Below the pieces are notes generated by a model. It saw only the letters and a program-made list of their open reading frames with translations, ran no database searches and was not told the DNA's origin. From positions 1-64,000 of the forward strand of contig JAUICK010000003.1 in assembly GCA_030427865.1 (NCBI GenBank): a DNA stretch of 64,000 bases, read 5' to 3'. The stretch comes from Bacteroidia bacterium. Lineage in GTDB: Bacteria; Bacteroidota; Bacteroidia; Flavobacteriales; Flavobacteriaceae. Position 1 is the first letter of the stretch. Every line of letters begins with the position of its first letter. The translations under genes were made by a program, and so were the position numbers. Positions 39,410 through 49,088 of this stretch are shown here, piece after piece.

Positions 39410-39567
39410 TGTTGTTGGTAAGATCTTGTATTCACAATAATCAAAGCTGCAAAGTTTAAGAGTTTTACACTTACGCTTTGCAACTTTGTTGTTTTGTGTC
39501 TTTATAAAACTTGTAACAAAATAAACAATAACTCGTCTTACTTTATGTAACCAACTAAATTGTATAA

Positions 39568-39726
39568 ATGAGTTTTTTTAGAGTTTTATTTGCTATTATT
39601 TTTCCTCCATTATCTGTTATAGATAAAGGTTGTGGCTCTTTCTTTATTATTTTTCTGTTAACGCTTTGCGGATGGATTCCAGGAGTAATTGGCGCTTTGG
39701 TGATTTTAAATAATCCTAAAAATTAA
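39568..39726 (+). CDS. YqaE/Pmp3 family membrane protein
   Basis: MSFFRVLFAIIFPPLSVIDKGCGSFFIIFLLTLCGWIPGVIGALVILNNPKN*; below the ORF-track cut-off. Confidence 0.85.
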   Translation: MSFFRVLFAIIFPPLSVIDKGCGSFFIIFLLTLCGWIPGVIGALVILNNPKN

Positions 39727-40061
39727 GAAACCTGTTCTCCATTTTTAATGGCTTTCGAGGCTTGTAAAAGCACAACATTTCCATCAGAATTGTAAATACC
39801 TAAGACCAAAACCTCACTTATAAAATTCGCAATTTGTATTGGTTTAAAGTTGATAATTGCCGAAACTTGTTTGTGCAATAATTCTTTTTTGGTGTATAAA
39901 TCTGTAATTTGCGCACTCGATTTTTTAATACCCAAATCACCAAAATCAATTTTTAACTGATAAGCAGGTTTTTTAGCTTTTAGAAAATCGTTGATTTCGA
40001 TAATTGTTCCTATTCTAATATCAACTTTTAAAAAGTCTTCGAAAGTAATTGCTGACTTCAT
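39723..40061 (-). CDS. csaA: tRNA-binding domain protein CsaA
   Basis: FLKVDIRIGTIIEINDFLKAKKPAYQLKIDFGDLGIKKSSAQIT; INFKPIQIANFISEVLVLG. Confidence 0.92.
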   Translation of the reverse strand: MKSAITFEDFLKVDIRIGTIIEINDFLKAKKPAYQLKIDFGDLGIKKSSAQITDLYTKKELLHKQVSAIINFKPIQIANFISEVLVLGIYNSDGNVVLLQASKAIKNGEQVS

Positions 40062-40505
40062 TTACTTTTTCGATTCATTTTTAGGAATTGGCCGATAAGA
40101 ATAAGATTTCTGAACAATTTTCCAACTTCCTTGATATTTTAATAGTAGAAAATAATCTGTATAAATTCTCCATCCAGGAATAACAATTTCAGCTTTTGCA
40201 GAAGCTGCATCATTTTCGATGTCAATAGAAATTATACGCCCAACTCTACTCGATTTTTTCCCTTTTTTTATGTTTGCAATATAGTTTTTTCCAGAACGAA
40301 TCCATAAACTATCTTTGGTAACTGTATATAGTTTAAAATCTGGATGAAAAGCAATTTTTAACCTTTCTGGTTCTCCGTTTGCAGTTCCTTCAATGTAATG
40401 ATTTAGGGTTTCTGTTACTAACTCAAAATCAGACTTATTTTGAGCTTTAGAAAAGCTAAAAGTAAATAGAAAAATAAAGAATAATGCTTTTTTAAATATG
40501 TTCAT
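40062..40505 (-). CDS. NTF2-like/putative lumazine-binding family secreted protein
   Basis: TLNHYIEGTANGEPERLKIAFHPDFKLYTV; DYFLLLKYQGSWKIVQKSYSY. Confidence 0.82.
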   Translation of the reverse strand: MNIFKKALFFIFLFTFSFSKAQNKSDFELVTETLNHYIEGTANGEPERLKIAFHPDFKLYTVTKDSLWIRSGKNYIANIKKGKKSSRVGRIISIDIENDAASAKAEIVIPGWRIYTDYFLLLKYQGSWKIVQKSYSYRPIPKNESKK

Positions 40506-40506
40506 T

Positions 40507-41043
40507 TTACAACCAGTTTTTTCTTTTCATTAATTGTTCGATATGTGCATAATGATGCTGACAATGCCATGCGTAAATGCCAATATTTTCTTTTAAACTT
40601 ACTGCTTCATTTCCATCAGGATGAATGAAGGTTTTTTCTAAATCTTTATTGCTTAATCCTTTTAAAAAGTAAACCCATTTTGCGTGTAATGCCTTAAGAG
40701 CATCAATTGTTAAAAGAATTGGTCCAGATTTAGAATCATGTAATTCTGCCCAACGTTCTTCAAAATATGCTTTAATTACAGGTTTTTCTTCAGTTAAAGT
40801 CCATTTAAAACGTGTGTAAGAATTATGATGACTATCATAAGAATGATGTATTACTTGCCTAATTGTCCAGCCACCTTCTCTGTATGGTGTTTCTAATTGA
40901 CTGTCTGATAAATCTCTTACTAAAAATTCTAATTCATGAGGAAAACGCTCTATATCAGAAATCCAGTGTTCTAAATCTCTTTTGGTAATGTTTTCAGGAA
41001 TTTTTGCTTTTCCGATAGGATACTGTAACTCTTCTAAGGTCAT
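40507..41043 (-). CDS. YfiT/BstA-like DinB family protein (putative bacillithiol transferase)
   Basis: LQYPIGK...W..DIERFPHELEFLVRDLSDSQLETPYREGGWTIRQVIHHSYDSHHNSY; WHCQHHYAHI. Confidence 0.88.
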   Translation of the reverse strand: MTLEELQYPIGKAKIPENITKRDLEHWISDIERFPHELEFLVRDLSDSQLETPYREGGWTIRQVIHHSYDSHHNSYTRFKWTLTEEKPVIKAYFEERWAELHDSKSGPILLTIDALKALHAKWVYFLKGLSNKDLEKTFIHPDGNEAVSLKENIGIYAWHCQHHYAHIEQLMKRKNWL

Positions 41044-41724
41044 TTATTTTTTGGTTAATTTTTTTAAAAAACGTTTTGCGCTTCTATTTTCGGGGTTTAT
41101 AGACAATGCTTTCTTAAAATTAATAAGAGCATTTACTGTATCTTTTTTTAAATAGTATGCTTCTCCTAAACTATCAAAAGTATTTGAACTTTTAGGGTAC
41201 AACACAGTATTAATTTTAAAAATTTCTATGGCGTTATCAAAATCATTATTTCTTATGTATCTATATCCTATTCTGTTAATTCTTCTTTCTTTAATAACTA
41301 AGTTTAAAGAGTCTTTTTGTTGAATGGTTTGATAAGCAGCCAAAGCCTTATCGTAATCTTTATTTTCAAAATATTCAATTGGAGTTTTTTCTCCTTTTTT
41401 TAGTTTTCTAAAATTATATTTTACTCCTTTATGCTCTCTTTTAGGAGCTAATTGTATGTGCATTTCTGGTTGGGTAACAAAGAGTATTTTTTCATTTAAT
41501 TCTTTCATATAAAAAGAACTATCATTTACTTTTAGCAATTCAATATTATCATTTCCTCTCCATTTTGCATATAAGATGGCATCTTTAAAATAGATTTCTA
41601 ATACTTCATTGGCATTAAATAAATAGCGTCCTTCTGTATTTTTAATAAAATCTTCAGAATTTTTTTGTGAAGTACAACTTACTAAAATTAGCAATAGAAA
41701 TGTAGGAAATAGAAATTTTTTCAT
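41044..41724 (-). CDS. TPR-repeat lipoprotein
   Basis: Lipobox SC; C-terminal TPRs (NTFDSLGEAYYLKKDTVNALINFKKALSINPEN). Confidence 0.82.
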   Translation of the reverse strand: MKKFLFPTFLLLILVSCTSQKNSEDFIKNTEGRYLFNANEVLEIYFKDAILYAKWRGNDNIELLKVNDSSFYMKELNEKILFVTQPEMHIQLAPKREHKGVKYNFRKLKKGEKTPIEYFENKDYDKALAAYQTIQQKDSLNLVIKERRINRIGYRYIRNNDFDNAIEIFKINTVLYPKSSNTFDSLGEAYYLKKDTVNALINFKKALSINPENRSAKRFLKKLTKK

Positions 41725-41845
41725 AATAGAATTGGATAAAATTGATTCTCTATTTTAGACGACTAATTTAGGTCTTTTGTTACAATTTTTTATTCAGAAT
41801 TTAAACTATTGTTAAATACTTTGGTCAAAGAAGAAACTATTAATT

Positions 41846-43153
41846 ATGAAATTATCATTCTATATTACCATCTTTAGTTGTATTTTATTTATCAATTGTA
41901 GTTCATCTCCAATAGTAACCGAAGAAGATATAGATGTAGTTAATCCACCAGTTATATCAAAAAAACCAAACATACTGCTAATAATTGCAGACGATGTAAG
42001 CAAAGATGCGGTTCCTAATTATTCTGAAGGCAACATTAAAGCAAATATGCCAAACTTGCAAGGTTTAATGAGTACTGGGATTACGTTTGACAATGCTTGG
42101 ACTTATTCCGTTTGCTCACCCACAAGAGCATCTATACTTACAGGTAAGTACGGGATTAAAACAGGTGTATTACAAGTAAATGACCAAATTTCTACTACTG
42201 AAACTTCATTACAAAAATATATTTCTAACTCTACTAATAATGCCTATGCTACAGCAATTTTTGGGAAGTGGCATTTGACTAATGATACCAATGATGCTTT
42301 AACAATGGGAATAGATCATTTTGCAGGCATTAAAAGCGGAGGCGTGCAAGATTACTACAGTTGGCCATTAATAGAAAACGGATTTAGTGCTACAAATACA
42401 ACTTATATAACAACTAAATTAACAGATTTAGCAATAGATTGGAAAAATGCACAAACTAAACCTTGGTTTCTTTGGATGGCATATACTGCGCCTCACACAC
42501 CTTTTCATTTAGCACCTACAAATATACATTCTCAAGGAAATTTGCCTACAGACGATACTTCTATTAATGCAAATCCTTTGCCTTATTATATTTCAGCTTT
42601 AGAAGCTTTAGATTCTGAAATGGGAAGACTAATAAGTAGTATGTCTACAGAAGAAAAAGCAAATACAATAATTATTTTTATTGGTGATAATGGTACACCA
42701 AATAGAGTAGCACAAAGTCCGTACACAAGACAAACTGTAAAAGGAAGCTTGTATCAAGGCGGAATTAATACCCCTTTAATAGTTTCTGGAGTTGGTGTAA
42801 ATAGGTTGGGTGTTAGAGAAACTGCATTGATTAACTCTACAGATTTATATGCAACTATTGGTAACATTGTTGGAGTATCAATCACAGAAATTTATAACAG
42901 TAAGAGTTTTTATACTTTATTTACCGATGAAAACGCTACAAAAAGAGATTATGTATATTCTGAAAAAGAAAATGCATACACCATAAGAAATGCCAATTAT
43001 AAATACATAAAATACGATAATGGCACAGAAGAATTGTACAAATTATCTACAGATGCTTATGAGCGTAATAATTTAATAAATAGTGCTTTATCTGCTGAAG
43101 CTTTATCAAACAAAGAGACTTTACTAAAAGAGGCTAATGCCATTCGTAATTAA
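41846..43153 (+). CDS. Sulfatase (type I, Cys-type) lipoprotein
   Basis: KPNILLIIADDVSKD; SVCSPTRASILTGKYG sulfatase signature; FGKWHLT. Confidence 0.92.
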   Translation: MKLSFYITIFSCILFINCSSSPIVTEEDIDVVNPPVISKKPNILLIIADDVSKDAVPNYSEGNIKANMPNLQGLMSTGITFDNAWTYSVCSPTRASILTGKYGIKTGVLQVNDQISTTETSLQKYISNSTNNAYATAIFGKWHLTNDTNDALTMGIDHFAGIKSGGVQDYYSWPLIENGFSATNTTYITTKLTDLAIDWKNAQTKPWFLWMAYTAPHTPFHLAPTNIHSQGNLPTDDTSINANPLPYYISALEALDSEMGRLISSMSTEEKANTIIIFIGDNGTPNRVAQSPYTRQTVKGSLYQGGINTPLIVSGVGVNRLGVRETALINSTDLYATIGNIVGVSITEIYNSKSFYTLFTDENATKRDYVYSEKENAYTIRNANYKYIKYDNGTEELYKLSTDAYERNNLINSALSAEALSNKETLLKEANAIRN

Positions 43154-43161
43154 AGGTATTC

Positions 43162-43182
43162 TTAGTTCACGAACTAATTTTT
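43162..43182 (+). terminator. Terminator after sulfatase
   Basis: TTAGTTC-AC-GAACTAA-TTTTT. Confidence 0.6.
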
Positions 43183-43218
43183 AAAATTATTTGAGAAGTT
43201 TAAATTAAAATGTTTGTA

Positions 43219-45048
43219 TTATATATTCTTAACGAACTCCAAAAACACTTTTTTATGTAACTCTAAATCTAAGTTTGGAGATAGAGAAGTGCGTACAATA
43301 TAATCTTTGTCACTTTCTTTGGTGGTTCCTTGCGTAGAGGTGGCAGGAATGGTCCAATAACAACCCTTTAACTGTCCATAACTTACACAAAACTTACTTT
43401 CATCAGGAATTTCAGAAATCATTAAATTAATTAATTTTAAGTTTAAAGCTCTCTTGTAGCTCTCTTTTTCTTCAGCAGTATTCCCTTTTGATGGTAAATC
43501 TAATGAAAACACAGAAGGTGTAAAACCTTGTTCAGCCAATTCTTTAGAAACAAAATTTATTTTTGCAGTAGGTAATGTTTCTTTAATAAAGTTTACAAAT
43601 TTTAGAGTGTTTTTATAGGCATCATTAATTCTTTGATTCATAGAAGGTAATTGCGCTGCCAAAATTTTATACTGAAGATTTGTTGCTTTATTATCGCAAA
43701 GAATTAAATGAGTTTCTATCTTTTCTAATAAAGAAACAGCTATTCTATTTACAACACAATAGCCAGCAGTACATTTTCCTCCACTCGGAAACTTAGATCC
43801 ACTTGCATAAGAAATTGCTCTCACAGATGATAAAATGGCATTTTCTCCTAAGAAATGTACATTCGGACAAAAAGTTTGGTCTAAGATAAACACAGCATCA
43901 ATAGCTTTTTTTCCTTTTTTAGTGATACGTTCTTTACTTAAAACAGCTTTTAATTCTTCTAAATCAGGTACTTCAACTCTAGGATTTGTGGGTATTTCTG
44001 CAATAATGTAAGGAACAGCATCCTCTTCAGCTACTTTATTTAAAACTATTTCCAAACTTTGCACCATATCATTATCACCATCAACAGGTAAATCTACTAC
44101 TGCTACATTTTTAATAGCAGCAGCAACACGCCTTGCTTGGTCATTTGTACCTCCATAACAATTTGGTGGAACAATAAATTTAATATCTTTTTCTTTATAA
44201 TTTTGGTTAGCATCATCTACCAAACCCATCATAATTGCATATTGCATAGAAAGACCACTAGAAGCAACTAAAGGGGTAGTAGTTGTGTTTGTAATCTGTT
44301 TTATAGATTGTAAGACACTTTTTTTGTTGATTTCAATATTTGTTTTCGTAGTTATAGTAGAAGATACTCCAATATAAGATTCTAAAGCAGCCAAACAATT
44401 TTCTGGAGTCATTGCTACAGTTTCTCTTCTTCTTACATGTTGAATTTCGGAAACATATGATTCATTTTGAGTTCCATTTACCAATAAAATGCTCCCTAAA
44501 TCATCATTAATATTTACAAAGAAGTCAATATTAGGTATAATGTTAAAATCAGAAATATTCTTTTTTTGCTGAATAAAAATTGTACTTCCATTAAATTGAG
44601 AAACTTTTGCACCTTGTGTTACTTTATGTAAATCGAATTGATAACCGTAAACTTCTTTTAAAATATTAACATCTAAAGAAACAGGGGCTTCTTCTGTATA
44701 TAAAATTCGCGTTTTTTTATTGTCTAAAAGATTTTTTCTTAAAATGGCTAATACTGGCATTGTTTTAGAATCGAAACTGATGATATTTGTATCTAATTGT
44801 TGATGCAAATTCCCTACAACCCATTCTAATACACATGATAGAGGATGCCCTAAACGTATATAATCGTATGCAGTTGGTAAACTTGATAATTTAGCGGTTG
44901 TCGCAATATTATTATGATACAAAGATGTAAACTGTTCTAAAAACTGACTTTTTGCCAATTTATCTTCATAAACATCAAGTCTATGTGTAGTTAGTTTTAA
45001 CCAATCTTCTGGCATATTTGCTAACACTTTTTTAATGTAGTTTTGCAT
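43219..45048 (-). CDS. PLP-dependent Cys/Met-metabolism-like enzyme, long form
   Basis: SSGLSMQYAIM, DQTFCPNVHFLG, ISYASGSKFPSGGKCTAGYCV (PLP-Lys region). Confidence 0.82.
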   Translation of the reverse strand: MQNYIKKVLANMPEDWLKLTTHRLDVYEDKLAKSQFLEQFTSLYHNNIATTAKLSSLPTAYDYIRLGHPLSCVLEWVVGNLHQQLDTNIISFDSKTMPVLAILRKNLLDNKKTRILYTEEAPVSLDVNILKEVYGYQFDLHKVTQGAKVSQFNGSTIFIQQKKNISDFNIIPNIDFFVNINDDLGSILLVNGTQNESYVSEIQHVRRRETVAMTPENCLAALESYIGVSSTITTKTNIEINKKSVLQSIKQITNTTTTPLVASSGLSMQYAIMMGLVDDANQNYKEKDIKFIVPPNCYGGTNDQARRVAAAIKNVAVVDLPVDGDNDMVQSLEIVLNKVAEEDAVPYIIAEIPTNPRVEVPDLEELKAVLSKERITKKGKKAIDAVFILDQTFCPNVHFLGENAILSSVRAISYASGSKFPSGGKCTAGYCVVNRIAVSLLEKIETHLILCDNKATNLQYKILAAQLPSMNQRINDAYKNTLKFVNFIKETLPTAKINFVSKELAEQGFTPSVFSLDLPSKGNTAEEKESYKRALNLKLINLMISEIPDESKFCVSYGQLKGCYWTIPATSTQGTTKESDKDYIVRTSLSPNLDLELHKKVFLEFVKNI

Positions 45049-45371
45049 GTGTTTTCCAACTTTTTTATAAGCAGTAAATATACATTAATTGGATATTTAT
45101 AAAATGCTAAAGAAAAAAAATGTTTTTACATAAATACCACGTACTGCTATGAGTTTTAATTTATAGAATTAGTGCTACACCTCTTGAAACACAAAATTTC
45201 TTGCAGGTTATTTTTTTGTAATTTAGGTATAGTTTGTATAGGCTTTTATGCTCTTTACAAGCAGAGAAATAGTTACAAATATGAGCTTATGTACAGTATA
45301 GAAAATTTATGGTTCTATTTGGTTAATTCATTATTAAGCATTAGGTTTGAATACTATACTTAGCAAACAAA

Positions 45372-46445
45372 ATGACTAAACACAATATATTTTTTGGTGA
45401 AGCTCAAAGAATGAATGAGGTTGAAAATGAAACAGTTGACTTAATTGTAACATCACCACCTTATCCAATGATTGAAATGTGGGATGAAATTTTGTTTAAG
45501 CAAAATAATAAGATTAGAACCGAATTTGATAACGAGAATTTTGAAAATGCTTTCGAATTAATGCATCAAGAGTTAGATAAAATTTGGGAAGAATGTTTTA
45601 GAGCCCTAAAAAAAGGAGGAATTGCTTGTATTAATATTGGTGATGCTACCAGAACTTTAAATAAGAACTTCAGATTATTTGCAAATCATTCAAGAATTAT
45701 ACAGGGTTGCGTTAATGTTGGTTTTCAGAATATGCCAAATATTATTTGGAGAAAACAGACTAATGCCCCAAACAAATTTATGGGTTCAGGAATGTTGCCT
45801 CCAGGTGCTTATGTTACTCTTGAGCATGAATTTATTTTAATTTTTCGAAAAGGAGAAAAAAGAATTTTTAAGACAACAGAAGAAAAAGAAAATAGAAATA
45901 TTAGTTCATATTTTTGGGAAGAAAGAAATATTTGGTTTTCTGATTTGTGGGATATTAAAGGTACAACACAAAAAATAAAAGATAAAAATTTACGAAATCG
46001 AAGTGCTGCCTATCCTTTTGAAATACCTTATAGATTAATAAATATGTTCTCTGTTCATAATGATACAGTATTAGATCCTTTTTTGGGCACAGGAACAACA
46101 ACTTTAGCTTCTATTGCCTCTAATAGAAATAGTATTGGTTATGATATAGATAAAAAGTTTAAAAATTTAATTTTTGATAACCTTATTGGAGCAGAAAATT
46201 TTCTAAATAATATTATAGAGAAAAGAATTATAGAGCATAAAAATTTTATTAAAAAGCGCAAAGAAATAAAGGGAGATGATGCTTTTAAATATAAAAATTT
46301 AAATTATAATTTCGATGTCTTAACAAAGCAAGAACAAAAAATACAGTTACCTTATGTCGAAGAAATATTTTTAAAAGGTAGCTCTATTCAAACAAAGTAC
46401 AGTAACGATTTAATAAACAAACCAGTTATTGGCAAATTATTTTAA
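45372..46445 (+). CDS. Site-specific DNA methyltransferase, beta class (putative N4-cytosine, MjaI-type)
   Basis: Motif IV TSPPYPMIEMWDE precedes motif I DPFLGTGTTTLASIASNRNSIGYDID; convergent with restriction genes. Confidence 0.9.
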   Translation: MTKHNIFFGEAQRMNEVENETVDLIVTSPPYPMIEMWDEILFKQNNKIRTEFDNENFENAFELMHQELDKIWEECFRALKKGGIACINIGDATRTLNKNFRLFANHSRIIQGCVNVGFQNMPNIIWRKQTNAPNKFMGSGMLPPGAYVTLEHEFILIFRKGEKRIFKTTEEKENRNISSYFWEERNIWFSDLWDIKGTTQKIKDKNLRNRSAAYPFEIPYRLINMFSVHNDTVLDPFLGTGTTTLASIASNRNSIGYDIDKKFKNLIFDNLIGAENFLNNIIEKRIIEHKNFIKKRKEIKGDDAFKYKNLNYNFDVLTKQEQKIQLPYVEEIFLKGSSIQTKYSNDLINKPVIGKLF

Positions 46446-47207
46446 TAAATTTTTAAGGGTTGTCAAGATTTCTTCATTGTAAAGAAAACCTTTAGCAGAA
46501 GAAATTACGTTAAAAACAGGAACATTAAATGCAGCTGTATATTTTTTATTTTTTTCGACATTAGCCCTTTTTGCTTTGGTTAAATAAGGCGTGTTGTATG
46601 TATACGATTTTGGTTTTATTTGTACAGCACATATTAATTGATGCTCTTTGTATAACTCAAAATCTACAGCATAGTTAAAATCAAACTCGCCACTTTGTTT
46701 TACAAAATGTAACTTAGGAAATTTTTTTTGAAGTGTAGAAATTGTATTTTTTTCTCGTAAAACTATTCCGTTCCAAGTTTCTCCAATTACTCGATATATA
46801 ACAGCATGGTAACACTCTTCTTCTTTAATATCTTGAATATTATTTTTTACGGCATTAAATAATATTGTTCCCTTTTTCTTTAATTCATTTTTAGTTCTAC
46901 CATTAAGTTTATTTATATTAATAATGTGTTTTGGTAGTTTGTAAATCTCACTTTTATTAGTTCTAATCAATTCCTCGTTATTTAAAATATTTTGAGATCG
47001 ATTATCTAATTCGGCTATTTTTTTTTGCCTGTAAGCTCCCATTTCATAATAGAATTTTTCCCATTCTTCTTTGTTGTTAAATGTTTTTAATTCTATTAAT
47101 TGAGAAACATATCCAACACTCCATGGATCATTTAACATTAACTCATTCCAAGGGTTATTTGTTTTTCTGAATTTATTAATATCGATAGGAACTTGAAATT
47201 CATCCAT
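46437..47207 (-). CDS. Putative restriction-associated nuclease, PD-(D/E)XK-like motif
   Basis: FDFNYAVDFELYKEHQLICAVQIKPKSY (D...QIK); TAATG overlap with the upstream MjaI-like frame. Confidence 0.6.
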   Translation of the reverse strand: MDEFQVPIDINKFRKTNNPWNELMLNDPWSVGYVSQLIELKTFNNKEEWEKFYYEMGAYRQKKIAELDNRSQNILNNEELIRTNKSEIYKLPKHIININKLNGRTKNELKKKGTILFNAVKNNIQDIKEEECYHAVIYRVIGETWNGIVLREKNTISTLQKKFPKLHFVKQSGEFDFNYAVDFELYKEHQLICAVQIKPKSYTYNTPYLTKAKRANVEKNKKYTAAFNVPVFNVISSAKGFLYNEEILTTLKNLLK

Positions 47208-47785
47208 TACAAAGTAAATTCTATAAGAATGCCATCTTTCTTTTTATCGTAAAATATTATAGGCACGTTAATTTTTTCGTTTAAGCTATTTTTAGTTTTG
47301 TATGTAATTGATTTTATACTAACTGGTTTATTACCAATTAGACCATCTACACCTTTACTTTCTTCTTCAGGAGTTGCTAATCTATAGGTGGTTTTCATTA
47401 CTTCTGCAATTCTTTTTAAAATTGCTTCTTGAAATTTTAAACCCAAAAAAGTTTTAGTTACAACTAAATCTTTTACCCACTTTTCTATCATTTCTTTATT
47501 AATTTTTGCAATAGAACCTTTTAATAACTCTACCATTGGGTAAATTTTATTTACTGCATCTTTTATAGCAGTTGGCTTTGTGTTTAGATATCAATTTTCC
47601 CAGTCTTCAATTTTATTTCCATCGAATTCTTGAATTAAGTCGCTTAACTGCCCAACTACTTTTGGTCTTGTTCCTTGAGAATTTTGATTGGCAAGATTCA
47701 TTAGTTGAGTAGAGTATTTTGGAAATTCAATTATTTCTCCCTTAATAATCTCTTGAATCTCATTGTTTTTTAATTTCAATCTCAT
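47207..47785 (-). pseudogene. MjaI-like type II restriction endonuclease interrupted by one in-frame TGA
   Basis: ORFs 47591-47785 and 47207-47536 are in one frame, separated only by TGA (47591-47593) and 18 sense codons (YLNTKPTAIKDAVNKIYP); FPKYSTQLMNLANQNSQGTRPKVVGQLSDLIQEF, ATPEEESKGVDGLIGNKPVSIKSITY. Confidence 0.82.
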
Positions 47786-47883
47786 TCTCTACTAGTTTTA
47801 TGGTTTCATTGCAAAGTATACCATGCAATGTTAAATTTTTGTATTTATTAAAAACAATAATTTATTATTTGAATTATTTATTG

Positions 47884-48020
47884 TTTGCTGCCGTGTTTGT
47901 ATATGGTTTGTTGCGTGTTTTAAGAAAGTAGTTTAGCAAATAAAAACCGAATAGAAAATCCGCGAGGATTTTCGTTAGTAAGCATAAAGCCAGCAATAAA
48001 TTATATACGGTGTTAGCAAA
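47884..48020. repeat. 137-nt structured imperfect palindrome
   Basis: TTTGCT/AGCAAA ends; 16-bp outer stem GTATATGGTTTGTTGC (47899-47914)/GCAATAAATTATATAC (47993-48008), 3 G.T pairs; inner GAAAATCC-GCGA-GGATTTTC (47954-47973). Confidence 0.75.
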
Positions 48021-48027
48021 AGTTTTT

Positions 48028-48593
48028 TCAGAATATATAATATCCAACACTAAACTGTATTAAAGTATTTGTTCCTTTTCCTAAATTATCATTATAAGTT
48101 CGTACATCAATAAATTTTGTTAATCCTTGATAAAAGTTAATTTCTAAAAAGAAATCTTTAATTTTTTGTCCAAAACCCAAGTTTAAACCAAAATCAAAAG
48201 TTTCAACTTTGCGAATAACAGAATTACTTTTTTCAGATAATAAAATTCCTATTTGAGGGCCAGTAAGAATATATGTTCTTTCAAAAAACTTAAAATTCAA
48301 AGGAATATTCAAATAGCTTGATTCGTGATAGTTTATTCGAATTGCATTGTTTCCTTTATCACGATCTCCTTGTTGTGAAAAAACTATTTTAGGTCTAAAT
48401 TGTATTTTTTGGTTTAATTGAAATTCATAGAAAGCACCAAAGTGAATTCCAATTTCATTATTAATTCTAACTTGTTCTAAAATTCCATCTGATATTGATG
48501 AATTATTAAGTCCTATAAAAAGACCAGCTTTTTTTGAGAAAAAGTATTTATTGAAATTAAGAAGATGAATATATAAATAAGCTTATTTTTCAT
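48028..48593 (-). pseudogene. Porin/outer-membrane beta-barrel (PorT-like) gene with homopolymer frameshift
   Basis: MKNKLIYIFIFLISINTFSQKK | AGLFIGLNNSSISDGIL...GYYIF; adding one T to the run at 48529-48535 joins the signal peptide to the barrel frame. Confidence 0.75.
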
Positions 48594-49088
48594 AGAGTTC
48601 AGTTTAATTTTTGCTAACATATTATATAATAATATTTATATATGTTTATCATAGAAATTAACGATATATAAAACATTTAGTTTCTTTATGCATCAAAGAT
48701 TCTTTCATAGCAGTAAAGAAGAATTTAATGTTTTAAATGTACAAAAACAAATGTTTTATTATTAGGTATTTATACTTGTTTTATCAACAATTTATTATTG
48801 TTACTTGCAACAAGTTAAAAGCTCTCTCCATATATTCATTCTTCAAAAACACTTAAACTCACTGTCATTATGATTTTAAACAGAAATTAAGTTTTCGTGT
48901 AAAATAGTATCCTGCAAAATAAATAGGCATCGTATTTTTTAACAAGTTAAAAATCTGTTTTTCAGTATAATAACTAATATTTTAACAGTTAGAAATCATT
49001 AAGTAAAACGTTTAAATTCTACTAAAAATTCAAATAAAGGTTACTTTTGGTAGCTGATACTTAATCATATCAATAAATAACAAGAAAA

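Noticed and set aside
45172-45363. 63-aa plus-strand ORF before the methyltransferase; considered as an R-M control protein
   Set aside because: No HTH pattern and unusual Cys/Phe/Tyr-rich composition; likely a chance frame.
47591-47593. In-frame TGA considered as selenocysteine or recoding
   Set aside because: No SECIS-like hairpin seen, position looks like a family Trp, and a nonsense mutation is simpler.
48600-49088. leuC upstream region considered for a leader peptide/attenuator
   Set aside because: No clear Leu-rich leader ORF plus terminator/antiterminator pairing could be identified by eye.
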